A stretch of 64,000 bases of DNA from an uncultured Bacteroidota bacterium (GTDB taxonomy: Bacteria > Bacteroidota > Bacteroidia > Bacteroidales > F082). Shown here piece by piece: positions 26,102-34,934 of the stretch. The position numbers and the translations under genes were made by a program. The notes beneath the pieces are model-generated. The model ran no database searches. It was given only the letters and a program-made list of their open reading frames with translations, and had not been told where the DNA came from. Location of the stretch: NCBI GenBank assembly GCA_913009685.1, contig CAJVXP010000001.1, positions 62,001 through 126,000 of the forward strand, read 5' to 3'. The first letter of the stretch is position 1, and every line of letters starts with the position of its first letter.

Positions 26102-27631
26102 ATGCAAGAAACCATTGTCATTCTCGATTTTGGCTCCCAGTACACGCAACTTATTGCCCGAAGACTCAGGGAGTTAAATGTTTACTGTGAAATTCATCCT
26201 TTTAATAAAATTCCGGCAGTTGATGGTTCGTTAAAAGGCATCATCCTTTCCGGGAGTCCTTTTTCGGTACACGACCCGGAAGCGCCGGTCCCGGATTTGT
26301 CAAAAATTCGTGGTAAATACCCATTGCTGGGCGTTTGTTACGGCGCACAGTATCTGGCACAACAGGACGGCGGCGAAGTGATGCCCTCGAAAAACAGGGA
26401 ATACGGGCGCGCCAACCTCAGCTTTCGCGACACGTACTCTCCGCTCATGAAAAACCTGTCGGATGGCAGCCAGGTATGGATGTCGCATGGCGACACCATT
26501 CTGAAACTTCCTGAAAGTTATCGCATCATTGCCAGCACCGGGAGTGTGGATGTAGCCGGTTTTCAGATTGAAGGCGAACCCACTTACGGCCTCCAGTTTC
26601 ACCCGGAAGTCTATCATTCGGAAGAGGGAATGCAGTTGCTTAAAAATTTTGTGACAGACATCTGTGGTTGTTCTCAAAACTGGACGCCCGGCTCTTTTAT
26701 TGAAAACACGCTTTCGGGCCTGCGCCAAAAGCTGGGACAAGACAAGGTGGTTCTCGGCCTTTCGGGTGGCGTGGACTCCTCCGTGGCCGCCGTTTTACTA
26801 AACAAAGCTATCGGGAAAAATCTCTTCTGTATCTTTGTGGATAACGGACTATTACGGAAAAATGAATTTGCTTCCGTGCTTGAATCTTACAAACACATGG
26901 GGCTGAATGTGAAAGGGGTGGATGCTTCGGATGCGTTTATGGAGGCTTTAAAAGGGATATCCGACCCGGAGGAAAAGCGCAAGGCCATCGGCAAAACTTT
27001 TATCGAAGTGTTCGACCGCGAGGCACATCGTATCCGCGATGTGAAATGGCTGGCACAGGGTACCATATATCCGGATGTCATCGAGTCTGTTTCGGTAAAA
27101 GGCCCGTCAGCCACTATAAAGTCGCATCACAATGTTGGCGGATTACCCGATTTTATGAAGCTGAAAATCGTGGAGCCGTTGAACACCCTGTTTAAGGATG
27201 AAGTCCGGCGCATTGGCCGTGCGCTGGAAATGCCGGATCATTTACTCAAACGGCATCCTTTCCCCGGCCCCGGACTGGGAATCCGAATACTCGGCGAAGT
27301 CAACCGCGAAAAAGTTCGCATCTTACAGGATGTGGATGATATTTTTGTGCAAAGTCTGAAAAAAGAGGGCCTTTACGATAAAGTCTGGCAGGCGCTGGCC
27401 ATACTGCTTCCGGTGCAATCGGTAGGCGTTATGGGTGACGAGCGCACGTATGAAAGTGTGGTAGCCCTGCGTGCTGTGGGCTCCACCGATGGTATGACTG
27501 CCGACTGGTCGCACCTGCCGTACGAATTTCTGGCAAAAGTCTCTAACGATATTATTAATAAGATAAAAGGTGTTAACCGCGTGGTTTACGACATTAGTTC
27601 CAAGCCACCGGCAACTATTGAGTGGGAGTAA
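26102..27631 (+). CDS. guaA: GMP synthase (glutamine-hydrolysing)
   Basis: 509 residues, full length. It makes GMP from XMP, ATP and glutamine. The glutamine amidotransferase domain has the nucleophile Cys79 in [11 protein letters not shown] and the HPE partner in [12 protein letters not shown]. The ATP-pyrophosphatase domain has the P-loop [11 protein letters not shown]. The C-terminal dimerisation domain ends with the family signature [17 protein letters not shown]. The gene is divergent from hutI and appears to have a leaderless message. Confidence 0.98.
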   Translation: MQETIVILDFGSQYTQLIARRLRELNVYCEIHPFNKIPAVDGSLKGIILSGSPFSVHDPEAPVPDLSKIRGKYPLLGVCYGAQYLAQQDGGEVMPSKNREYGRANLSFRDTYSPLMKNLSDGSQVWMSHGDTILKLPESYRIIASTGSVDVAGFQIEGEPTYGLQFHPEVYHSEEGMQLLKNFVTDICGCSQNWTPGSFIENTLSGLRQKLGQDKVVLGLSGGVDSSVAAVLLNKAIGKNLFCIFVDNGLLRKNEFASVLESYKHMGLNVKGVDASDAFMEALKGISDPEEKRKAIGKTFIEVFDREAHRIRDVKWLAQGTIYPDVIESVSVKGPSATIKSHHNVGGLPDFMKLKIVEPLNTLFKDEVRRIGRALEMPDHLLKRHPFPGPGLGIRILGEVNREKVRILQDVDDIFVQSLKKEGLYDKVWQALAILLPVQSVGVMGDERTYESVVALRAVGSTDGMTADWSHLPYEFLAKVSNDIINKIKGVNRVVYDISSKPPATIEWE

Positions 27632-27650
27632 ACAAGGAAAAAGGCAGAAG

Positions 27651-27706
27651 GAAAAAGACAAAAGACAAAAGGAAAAAGACAAAAGACAAAAGGAAAAAGA
27701 TAAAAG
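27651..27706. repeat. 21-bp purine-rich tandem repeat after guaA
   Basis: Two full copies (27651-27671, 27672-27692) and a partial third of a unit that starts GAAAAAGACAAAAG. One strand is almost entirely A and G. It lies in the 181-base gap before the LysM gene; that gap shows no gene of its own. Confidence 0.85.
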
Positions 27707-27812
27707 TCGGGATACCAAAAGATAAAAATAGCGAGATGAAAGAAAAAAATTCCTCCCGGCACTTTCAATGGAAAATCTTTTTAATTTTGAATCAGCAGAA
27801 TAGAGCGTTATC

Positions 27813-30551
27813 ATGATGAAAAAAGGGCTTTTAATTTATTTTTTATTGCTTACCGGTGTTGTTTTTGCACAAACGGTGAAAATTCCCATTAGCACGGTTA
27901 TTCAGGAACGCGACGGGAGACAATATTATGTGCATACTGTTCAAAAAGGGCAAACACTTTATTCTATTGCAAAAGCCTATCAGGTAGGACTGGACGAGAT
28001 TTATTACGCCAACCCGGGTGCAAAACAAGGAATTCTGACGGGTCAAAAACTGTGGATTCCCACCGTAAACAAAGAAATAGAAATCAATAATCAGGTTAAA
28101 AAAACCAATTTTGATTTCTTTTACCATGTGGCTGCCGATGGGGAAACCATCGATCACATCTCATCTATTTATCTGATTCCCAAACGCTATATTTTGCTTG
28201 CCAATCCGGGGATAAAAAGCCCGTTGAAAGAAGGGGAGTACGTAAAAATCCCTGTTGAGAGTGCCTTTCCGGTTCTGGATGGCAAAGTGTCAGGCGCTAA
28301 TGCACACAAAACATACACCGGCGGCATCCATCCGCAGAAATATGTTAATAAACCCCCGGTTGCTACAACACCGGTAACGACCACCACCACTTCGTTGCCA
28401 ACAACCAGCAAGGCATATCACGTTCCCACGCCCAAGCCTTCCGGCAGTTTTAATCCTGACATTCCGGTGATAAAAGATTACAGACATGTGGTAATTACGG
28501 GAGAAACGCTTAAAAGTATTGCTAAAAAATATGGCATTACGGAACAAGAACTTAAAGCAGTTAACCCGGGACTTACCAGTCTTTTTCAGGGGGCACGGTT
28601 GCGTTTGCCGGTGAATGCCATGGTTCCGGGATATCATCCTTCCGAAAAGGAATTAAAAAAGGTCATAAAATATGAAAAGTCTTTGTCAACCGCAGCCGGA
28701 AATATAAGAAGCAACAAAAATTCCACCTTCACAAAACCACAAAAATCAGGAATAAAAGGCTTTATTACCCACATTGTGAAAAGGAAAGAAACTTTATACA
28801 GCATTTCCCGACTTTACGGACTCAAACCGGAAGACCTTTACAACGCCAATCCCGGCCTTACGTCAAATATCAGAATCGGACAAACCATCAGGATTCCAAA
28901 AAAAAAAATAAGTACTGACTATGTTTTCTATCAGGCCCGGCGGAAAATATCACTGAAAAAGATAGCCAGAATGTATCTCGTGGACAGAGATTTACTCATC
29001 CGCGAAAATCCTTCCATAGGCAGAAAAGCATTCCCCGGTCAGGTCATCAGGATTCCTGTTGGACCGAAAGCCATATTACTTTCCGAAAAAAAGAAAACCA
29101 CGGAAGAAAAAGCTGCCGGTGGATACGAAAAAGCCAAAGAAGCCGCCGGAACCGCTGTTGCTCCGCCGGCCTTTGCCGGATGTCTGGGACGTCCGCACAA
29201 CCGGACTTTCAAGGTCGCCCTTATGGTGCCGCTCTATCTGGAACAAACCGACAGTCTCGACATGACACAATTTATGATACGTCATCGGGAGAGTTTTACG
29301 CCTTTCCGGTTTGTGGAATTTCTCGAAGGTGCGCTGCTGGCTTCGGATTCTCTTAAAAACCAGGGGATGAACCTTGAATTGTATGTTTACGACGTGGACC
29401 AAACACTGACGAAAACGTCCAAAGTGCTCACACGTCCCGAACTTAAAAATATGAATCTGATTATCGGTCCGTTTTACAGTCGTAGTTTTAGCCAGGTGGC
29501 TCTTTTTGCCAACCATTTTGGTATTCCTATTGTAAATCCGCTTACTTTCAGAGATGAGATCCTTAACCAGTACAACAAAGTTGTAAAAGTTACACCGGAC
29601 GAAGATGTGGAGACTTCGGCAGTACCCCGGCTCATTAAAAATGATTATCCCAACAACAAGGTCTTTATCATTTCGCAAACCTCTTATAAAAACGCCTGGG
29701 AAGTTTCCGCTTTACGCGACAGCATCCGGAGAATCTTACCCGATTCGGTAACTTTTCCCAATTTTGACCTGATTAATATCGGGATAGCCGTTACACAACG
29801 CAACAAAGACAAGAAACGACTCGAACAAGAGAGAAACAATCCTGATGTAGCGGATACCATTCCTGAAACCAAAATCACGTTTAACGATACTCTGGAAAAT
29901 TATTATCTGGAAAATAACCCGGTAAGTCCGGAAATGCTGAAAAATTTTCAGTACGACACAACGGCTATTGCCAATCAGCTGATTTACATTGATTATGCCA
30001 GGGACAGCCTGCATCCTTTTGATGCTAATGCTTCGGTACTCAGAAATAATCTCGTGGTCCTTTATGGCAGTAATAAATCGTTTATCATGGACGCCATGAA
30101 CCGGCTAAATGTTTTGCGCGATACTTTTAACATTAAAATTATTGGCCTGCCCGCATGGGAAACCGTTGGAACGCTGGATTTGTACCAGATGGACAACATG
30201 GAGGCAACCTATCCGGCCAGTTATTATGTTGATTATTCTTCGTCATCCTACAAAAACTTCAATAATGAGTTTTACCGTCGGTATGCCACAGCTCCCAACA
30301 AATACGGGGTGTTGGGTTTTGACATTACCTATTATTTTCTGGAATCCGTTTTCCGGTATGGAAATCGCTTTATGCGCTGTCTGCCTTACCACAAAGGAAC
30401 AGGTATAAGTACGCATTATAATTTTATGCCTGTGAATTCTAATCAGGGTAATTATGAAAATACTTACTGGAACTGGCTAAGGATAAAAAACAAGCAGCTT
30501 ATTAAGCTCCCCGGCTCTTTGACCGAAAAAGAGATATCTCAGGAGAAATAG
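27813..30551 (+). CDS. LysM-repeat protein with PBP1-like (periplasmic-binding-fold) C-terminal domain
   Basis: 912 residues with a signal peptide (about 1-19, ending VVFA-Q). Five LysM units are visible at roughly 39-83, 103-147, 224-266, 319-362 and 370-415; the third and fourth are the most typical (GETLKSIAKKYGITEQEL, KETLYSISRLYGLKPEDL). A Thr-rich linker lies at 183-200. From about 470 to 890 is a type 1 periplasmic-binding-fold domain (FKVALMVPLYLEQTD, LIIGPFYSRSFSQVA). LysM domains bind peptidoglycan, so the protein likely sits on the cell wall and may sense or hold a ligand. The same architecture often lies next to guaA in Bacteroidota. The 3' end overlaps psd by 13 bases on the other strand. 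Confidence 0.88.
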   Translation: MMKKGLLIYFLLLTGVVFAQTVKIPISTVIQERDGRQYYVHTVQKGQTLYSIAKAYQVGLDEIYYANPGAKQGILTGQKLWIPTVNKEIEINNQVKKTNFDFFYHVAADGETIDHISSIYLIPKRYILLANPGIKSPLKEGEYVKIPVESAFPVLDGKVSGANAHKTYTGGIHPQKYVNKPPVATTPVTTTTTSLPTTSKAYHVPTPKPSGSFNPDIPVIKDYRHVVITGETLKSIAKKYGITEQELKAVNPGLTSLFQGARLRLPVNAMVPGYHPSEKELKKVIKYEKSLSTAAGNIRSNKNSTFTKPQKSGIKGFITHIVKRKETLYSISRLYGLKPEDLYNANPGLTSNIRIGQTIRIPKKKISTDYVFYQARRKISLKKIARMYLVDRDLLIRENPSIGRKAFPGQVIRIPVGPKAILLSEKKKTTEEKAAGGYEKAKEAAGTAVAPPAFAGCLGRPHNRTFKVALMVPLYLEQTDSLDMTQFMIRHRESFTPFRFVEFLEGALLASDSLKNQGMNLELYVYDVDQTLTKTSKVLTRPELKNMNLIIGPFYSRSFSQVALFANHFGIPIVNPLTFRDEILNQYNKVVKVTPDEDVETSAVPRLIKNDYPNNKVFIISQTSYKNAWEVSALRDSIRRILPDSVTFPNFDLINIGIAVTQRNKDKKRLEQERNNPDVADTIPETKITFNDTLENYYLENNPVSPEMLKNFQYDTTAIANQLIYIDYARDSLHPFDANASVLRNNLVVLYGSNKSFIMDAMNRLNVLRDTFNIKIIGLPAWETVGTLDLYQMDNMEATYPASYYVDYSSSSYKNFNNEFYRRYATAPNKYGVLGFDITYYFLESVFRYGNRFMRCLPYHKGTGISTHYNFMPVNSNQGNYENTYWNWLRIKNKQLIKLPGSLTEKEISQEK

Positions 30552-31192
30552 GCCATCACGGTTCTTTTGGCTTTGACTTTTTGCCCGATTTTTACGGCTG
30601 GCTTTGTTCCCACCGGAAGGAAAAAATCCACCCGTGAGCCGAAACGTATCATACCAATCTCTTCGCCTTGCTTTACCTGCTGATTTACTTTGGAATAAAA
30701 GACAATCCGGCGAGCCATAATGCCGGCTACCTGCCTTATGAGCACATCTTTTCCCTTTTCTCTTTCCAACACAATGGAACTGCGCTCGTTTTGTTCCGAT
30801 GATTTGGGATGACGTGCCAGCAGGTATTTGCCTTCATGATATTTTGTATAGCGAATGGTCCCGTCAAACGGATACCAGTTGACATGCACATCAAAGCCCG
30901 ACATAAAAACGGAAATCTGCAATCGCTTTTCCTTAAAATATTCCGGTTCAAACACCTCTTCGAGAGCCACTACCACCCCATCGGCAGACGACAGGATGTG
31001 GTTACCACGGTTGGTTTCGCGGTTGGGTACACGGAAGAAGAAAAGTGTCCAGGAAAAAATGATACCGAAAATAGCAATAAAAAAGACCTTTATCGCCACC
31101 GGTATGGGAAAAAGCACAAAAAAGGCAATTATTATTCCATTGATTAAAAAGGAATTACGAATGATCTTATATCCTTCATTGTGAAATCTCAT
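30539..31192 (-). CDS. psd: Phosphatidylserine decarboxylase, short form
   Basis: 217 residues. Two N-terminal membrane helices (about 11-52) are followed by the catalytic domain, with FMSGFDVHVNWYP and the self-cleavage site RFGSRVDFFLP: cleavage between Gly185 and Ser186 would create the pyruvoyl cofactor. It converts phosphatidylserine to phosphatidylethanolamine in the inner membrane. The start overlaps the cdsA stop by four bases (ATGA), so the two phospholipid genes are translationally coupled. The tail overlaps the convergent LysM gene by 13 bases. pssA, which makes the substrate, is not in the window. Confidence 0.93.
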   Translation of the reverse strand: MRFHNEGYKIIRNSFLINGIIIAFFVLFPIPVAIKVFFIAIFGIIFSWTLFFFRVPNRETNRGNHILSSADGVVVALEEVFEPEYFKEKRLQISVFMSGFDVHVNWYPFDGTIRYTKYHEGKYLLARHPKSSEQNERSSIVLEREKGKDVLIRQVAGIMARRIVFYSKVNQQVKQGEEIGMIRFGSRVDFFLPVGTKPAVKIGQKVKAKRTVMAYFS

Positions 31193-32001
31193 AAAATATA
31201 CAGATAGAAAAAAACAAAAGGCGTTACAAAAAGAATGGCATCGAAACGGTCGAGTACGCCGCCATGGCCGGGGAAAATAGTGCCGGAATCTTTAACTCCG
31301 GCATTTCGTTTTAATAATGACTCCGACAAATCGCCGAGGTTGGCTGCAATGGAGACAATCAACCCGATCCACAGCCATTGCTGAAGGTTTAAGTTAAATG
31401 CAAACCTACTGAAAAGCCAGGCAAAAATAAGTGTAAAAATCAATCCTCCCAGGCTTCCTTCCCAGGTTTTATTAGGAGAAAGTTTCGTGCAAAGTTTGTG
31501 CCTCCCAATAGCGGAACCTATTAGATAAGCAAAAACATCATTGGCCCATACCAGAATAAAAAGCGCTAATAATATCCACGGGAAGCTTATATTTCCGCTT
31601 CCAACCAAAAACAGGCTGTTCATCAAACCAAAAGGCAAAGAGATGTAGATAAAAGCACTAAAACCGGCAGCAATCTGCATCCATGATGGATTTGGCCTTC
31701 TGAAAAGCTCAACGGCAATCAGGATAAAAAAGCTCAGCACCACCAAAAGCAAATTGGAAAAACCGATAACATTCATTCCGGTCAAACTTATCAGAACATA
31801 CACTGAAAATCCAAGGAAATAGTAGATAACCGTACCTCTTACTTTCGGCTCAGCCGGAAACAATTTCACAAATTCAGTAAGACCGATAACGGTAAAAACA
31901 GCCATAAGTGCAAAGAATGCCCACGGCGACCACAAGATGGAACCGATGACAAGTACGGCAAAAACGATTCCCGTTATAGTTCTAATGACAAATTCTTTCA
32001 A
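31189..32001 (-). CDS. cdsA: Phosphatidate cytidylyltransferase
   Basis: 270 residues with about eight membrane helices. The family signature is complete near the C-terminus: SESLLKRNAGVKDSGTIFPG then HGGVLDRFD. It makes CDP-diacylglycerol from phosphatidate and CTP, the branch point of phospholipid synthesis. It precedes psd with a 4-base overlap. A TATCTTTG promoter box is found 22 bases upstream of the start. Confidence 0.95.
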   Translation of the reverse strand: MKEFVIRTITGIVFAVLVIGSILWSPWAFFALMAVFTVIGLTEFVKLFPAEPKVRGTVIYYFLGFSVYVLISLTGMNVIGFSNLLLVVLSFFILIAVELFRRPNPSWMQIAAGFSAFIYISLPFGLMNSLFLVGSGNISFPWILLALFILVWANDVFAYLIGSAIGRHKLCTKLSPNKTWEGSLGGLIFTLIFAWLFSRFAFNLNLQQWLWIGLIVSIAANLGDLSESLLKRNAGVKDSGTIFPGHGGVLDRFDAILFVTPFVFFYLYIL

Positions 32002-32023
32002 TTAATAGCAGATTTTACGCCGG

Positions 32024-32031
32024 CAAAGATA
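32024..32031 (-). promoter_or_regulatory. -7 promoter box of cdsA-psd
   Basis: TATCTTTG on the minus strand, 22 bases before the cdsA ATG. Confidence 0.5.
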
Positions 32032-32150
32032 GCTATTAAACAAAAGCAAATGTAAAAAGCTTTTCGGGCATGTACACATTGTGGTATGAACGGACGCATG
32101 CCGGTTGGATACCAAAAAAATCAAGTTCTTCAAAATTCCAAAAATCATCC

Positions 32151-32158
32151 TAACTTTG
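32151..32158 (+). promoter_or_regulatory. -7 promoter box of the transglutaminase-like gene
   Basis: TAACTTTG fits TAnnTTTG and leaves a leader of about 40 bases before the ATG at 32200. Confidence 0.5.
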
Positions 32159-32199
32159 TCAGACAAAAAACGATAGATATCCTAATTTAACTTAAATCT

Positions 32200-33735
32200 A
32201 TGGGCCGGTTCATCAAAAAAATTATTTTTCTCTTTGCCTTTTTAGTTTTGGTTATGCTTCAGTGGCAATGTTTGAAGTCCGTGAAACCCGGAATACCTGC
32301 CAGCGTCCGTCAGGTTATTGATAATGCCGGCATCAACAAACCTGAACTTGTGAAAGCTATTGGCCGGTACATAGCAGCTAAAGATTCGCTGAAGCGCAAA
32401 GCTCTGTTTTGCCTTATGGTTCAAATGAATAAAAACTACACTGTCTGGTACAGTGTTGAGGATACTTCGGGAAATCATTATCATTTTAATCCGAAAGATT
32501 ATCCCAATTACCTTACATTAAAACACGCCTGGGATTCCACGGAACAAATCCGCGGAGACCTTATCTATCGCGCCGACAGTTTTCAGGTTGATGGCCAGAC
32601 CTTAACCGGAGACTATTTGGTAAATAACCTTAACCGGGCTTTTCAGGCTTATACAACCTTTCCGTGGTCGAAAGCATATAATTTTAAAACTTTCTGCCAT
32701 TGGATATTGCCTTATCGTGTGGCCAATGAACAGCCGGAAAATTTCCGGCAATACTTTTTAGAAGAGTACGGTCCGCTGCCGGAGAAATTCTATCAGGAAC
32801 AATCACATGTTATAGATGTGGCTTTATATCTGAATAAACTTATCAATCAAAAACTTGATTATAAAGACACTTACAATAAAAGTATCAGCGCACAGACCAT
32901 CCGGCAGTTAGAGAAGTCGGGTTTTGGAAACTTTTATGATATCAACATTTATAAAGTAAAAGTTCTGAGAAGTTTTGGCCTTGCCGCTGCCATGGATTAT
33001 TCGCCTTTTCTGGCCGACACCAATTTCGGTTATGCCTACACCACTGTTATCCTTCCCGGCAGCAACGAGCTTATTCTCAATTTTAAACATGGTATTAAAA
33101 ACCTGCATAAGCCGGGAAGAATGGCAAAAGTTTACCGCCGTACTTTTTTTCGCGACAGCAGCAGTCTTTACACTATAAAAAACATTAACACAAGCACGCC
33201 ACCTTTTCTCGGTGATTTTTATTACAACGACATTACCTACGGGTTACAGTCGGCCAACGTGTGGCTCCGGCTGAACAGTAATCCAAAGTATGCCTATCTC
33301 TGTGTTTTTAACGATGGCGGGTGGCGCCCCATCAGCTGGGCTATTCCGAAAGATTCAACGGCTTTTTTCAAAAAAACGGGAACGCACATTGTTTATCTGC
33401 CGGTAAGCTACAAAAAGCACATATTAATGCGGCTGGATGCTCCTTTCATTTTGGATAACCGGGGCAGAAAATTCTTTTTAAAACCTGATTTCACTTTCCG
33501 GCAGCCGGTGAAACTTCTGAAAACCGGTCCTTATAACAATATGGTTCCGGGAGAAGTTTACACGCTGTACGTCTGGAGTGGAAACTGGGTATCATTAACC
33601 AGTTTCCGCGCCGGGAAAGGCGGCTATTTCCTATCTGTTCCCCGCGGAGCACTCTTCCTGCTCACCAACGACGACATTGACTTTAACGAAAGGATTTTTA
33701 TTATCGACAGAAACGGAAAGCAACAGTTTTACTAA
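32200..33735 (+). CDS. Transglutaminase-like protein lacking the catalytic Cys and His
   Basis: 511 residues. A hydrophobic N-terminal stretch ends at Cys24 (MLQWQC), a loose lipobox, so the protein may be a lipoprotein. Residues about 160-290 follow the transglutaminase-like lipoproteins of Bacteroidota: WILPYRVANEQPENFR, then the fold core with VLRSFGLAAAMDYSPF. Where active members have a GxC segment this one reads GFGNFYD (241-247), and where they have a GHxW histidine it reads FGYAY (276-280). Both catalytic positions thus look replaced. A beta-rich C-terminal part (about 330-511) resembles the adhesion-type domains in this group. Probable role: non-enzymatic binding or a structural envelope protein; that is inference. 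Confidence 0.7.
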   Translation: MGRFIKKIIFLFAFLVLVMLQWQCLKSVKPGIPASVRQVIDNAGINKPELVKAIGRYIAAKDSLKRKALFCLMVQMNKNYTVWYSVEDTSGNHYHFNPKDYPNYLTLKHAWDSTEQIRGDLIYRADSFQVDGQTLTGDYLVNNLNRAFQAYTTFPWSKAYNFKTFCHWILPYRVANEQPENFRQYFLEEYGPLPEKFYQEQSHVIDVALYLNKLINQKLDYKDTYNKSISAQTIRQLEKSGFGNFYDINIYKVKVLRSFGLAAAMDYSPFLADTNFGYAYTTVILPGSNELILNFKHGIKNLHKPGRMAKVYRRTFFRDSSSLYTIKNINTSTPPFLGDFYYNDITYGLQSANVWLRLNSNPKYAYLCVFNDGGWRPISWAIPKDSTAFFKKTGTHIVYLPVSYKKHILMRLDAPFILDNRGRKFFLKPDFTFRQPVKLLKTGPYNNMVPGEVYTLYVWSGNWVSLTSFRAGKGGYFLSVPRGALFLLTNDDIDFNERIFIIDRNGKQQFY

Positions 33736-33744
33736 ACACCTTCT

Positions 33745-34929
33745 TTACCGTTTCATCACTGAAGTGATGGGAATACGAAGTCCGTTGCGATAAGCCACAA
33801 CAAAAGCATCAAACACGCCATGGCTCCTGATTTCTTTGCTTGCAGCGAGGGCTGCTGAATATGTTTTAAACGAACCAACCGAATAACGGTAAAGGCCATC
33901 CTGATGCGTTTCTACCACAGGATAAAGTAAATGATAACGCACCTGCAAAGAGGAAGCGTCTTTCAACCGGTTGTTTTTTGCCATGATTTGTACTCTGAAT
34001 TCAAATCCCCGGGGAGCAACAGGTTTAGCCTCATTTTTAGGAACAGACAACAGTTCAAGGGGTTGCGGCTGTTTAGCTTTTGGTGCCACAATACTGATCT
34101 GGTCAAAACCGTAAACCGGGACAAACGGTTTGGACTTTTGCTCTTTTTCGTTACAACAAGGAATGTTTTTTGCCGATTTCAATTTTTTGGCTCTCCCCCA
34201 CCCCGGTCGAATGTGATAGGTTACCCCCACTTTCGTGGAAAAAATCTGGTCATATTTAAAGCCATCGTGCCAAACATCCACATCATCATTAAAAACCGTG
34301 CGGAGGTCGCCACCAATGTTCACGTCCCAATGGTCCGAAATATGATAATTCAGTCCCACACCGACCGGAACGACAAGAGCGTTGGTCTTGTAAGTATAAG
34401 AACCACTTTTCGAACCGCTTTTGATGGTCAGCCCCGTAATGCCGTCGGTAAGGGCTGAATTCCAGAAACTCCATCCCAGGCCCGCTGTACCGTAAACCGT
34501 AAATTTGCGGCCGGGTTTATAACCGGCAAAAAGATGGTTAAAATTGAGATACACAAAAAGGTTGGCATCATAATATCTTCCACTCAGACGATAATCGACT
34601 TTGGTACCATCTGCTTTTTGGTCTTTATAACTTTTCAGTCCTGCATAAGTAAAATCAAGGCCCACACCGAGTGCCGGAAGGATCATTTTCCTGATCCCGA
34701 GGTCTGCATGCAAATCAATTTCGCCTTTAAACTTCTGAAAATAATTATGGTTGGTGGCATCGCCATAAAACTGTGAAAACCCCGGACTAAGCTGAATAGC
34801 CCAGTTATCTTTGAATGAATTTCGAATAGTAGTATTAAGCTGCTGTGCTGTAGCATGAAAAGGCGCTGCAACAAGTAGCCCGAAAGCCAAAACAAATACA
34901 CGCATATTTTTTACAAACCAAGACCTCAT
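33745..34929 (-). CDS. Outer-membrane beta-barrel protein with C-terminal SPOR domain
   Basis: 394 residues. A signal peptide ending near HATA-QQ (residue 29) precedes an eight-strand-like barrel (about 30-250), with strands such as RKFTVYGTAGLGWSFW and NALVVPVGVGLNYHIS. After a Lys/Pro-rich linker with a CC pair (ca. 260-300), a SPOR-like domain runs from about 309 (FEFRVQIMAKNNRL) to 386 and includes YRYSVGSFKTYSAALAASKE. SPOR domains bind denuded peptidoglycan, so the protein could tie the outer membrane to the wall. An internal ATG eight codons in (34905) is an alternative start. It lies five bases after the TPR gene, so they are one operon. Confidence 0.82.
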   Translation of the reverse strand: MRSWFVKNMRVFVLAFGLLVAAPFHATAQQLNTTIRNSFKDNWAIQLSPGFSQFYGDATNHNYFQKFKGEIDLHADLGIRKMILPALGVGLDFTYAGLKSYKDQKADGTKVDYRLSGRYYDANLFVYLNFNHLFAGYKPGRKFTVYGTAGLGWSFWNSALTDGITGLTIKSGSKSGSYTYKTNALVVPVGVGLNYHISDHWDVNIGGDLRTVFNDDVDVWHDGFKYDQIFSTKVGVTYHIRPGWGRAKKLKSAKNIPCCNEKEQKSKPFVPVYGFDQISIVAPKAKQPQPLELLSVPKNEAKPVAPRGFEFRVQIMAKNNRLKDASSLQVRYHLLYPVVETHQDGLYRYSVGSFKTYSAALAASKEIRSHGVFDAFVVAYRNGLRIPITSVMKR

Positions 34930-34934
34930 TCCGA

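Noticed and set aside
27323-27814. Minus-strand open frame with Phe/Cys/Leu/Ser repeats after guaA, and the plus-strand Lys-rich frame 27622-27816
   Set aside because: Both are translations of the 21-bp purine repeat and of guaA antisense; no start signals or family similarity.
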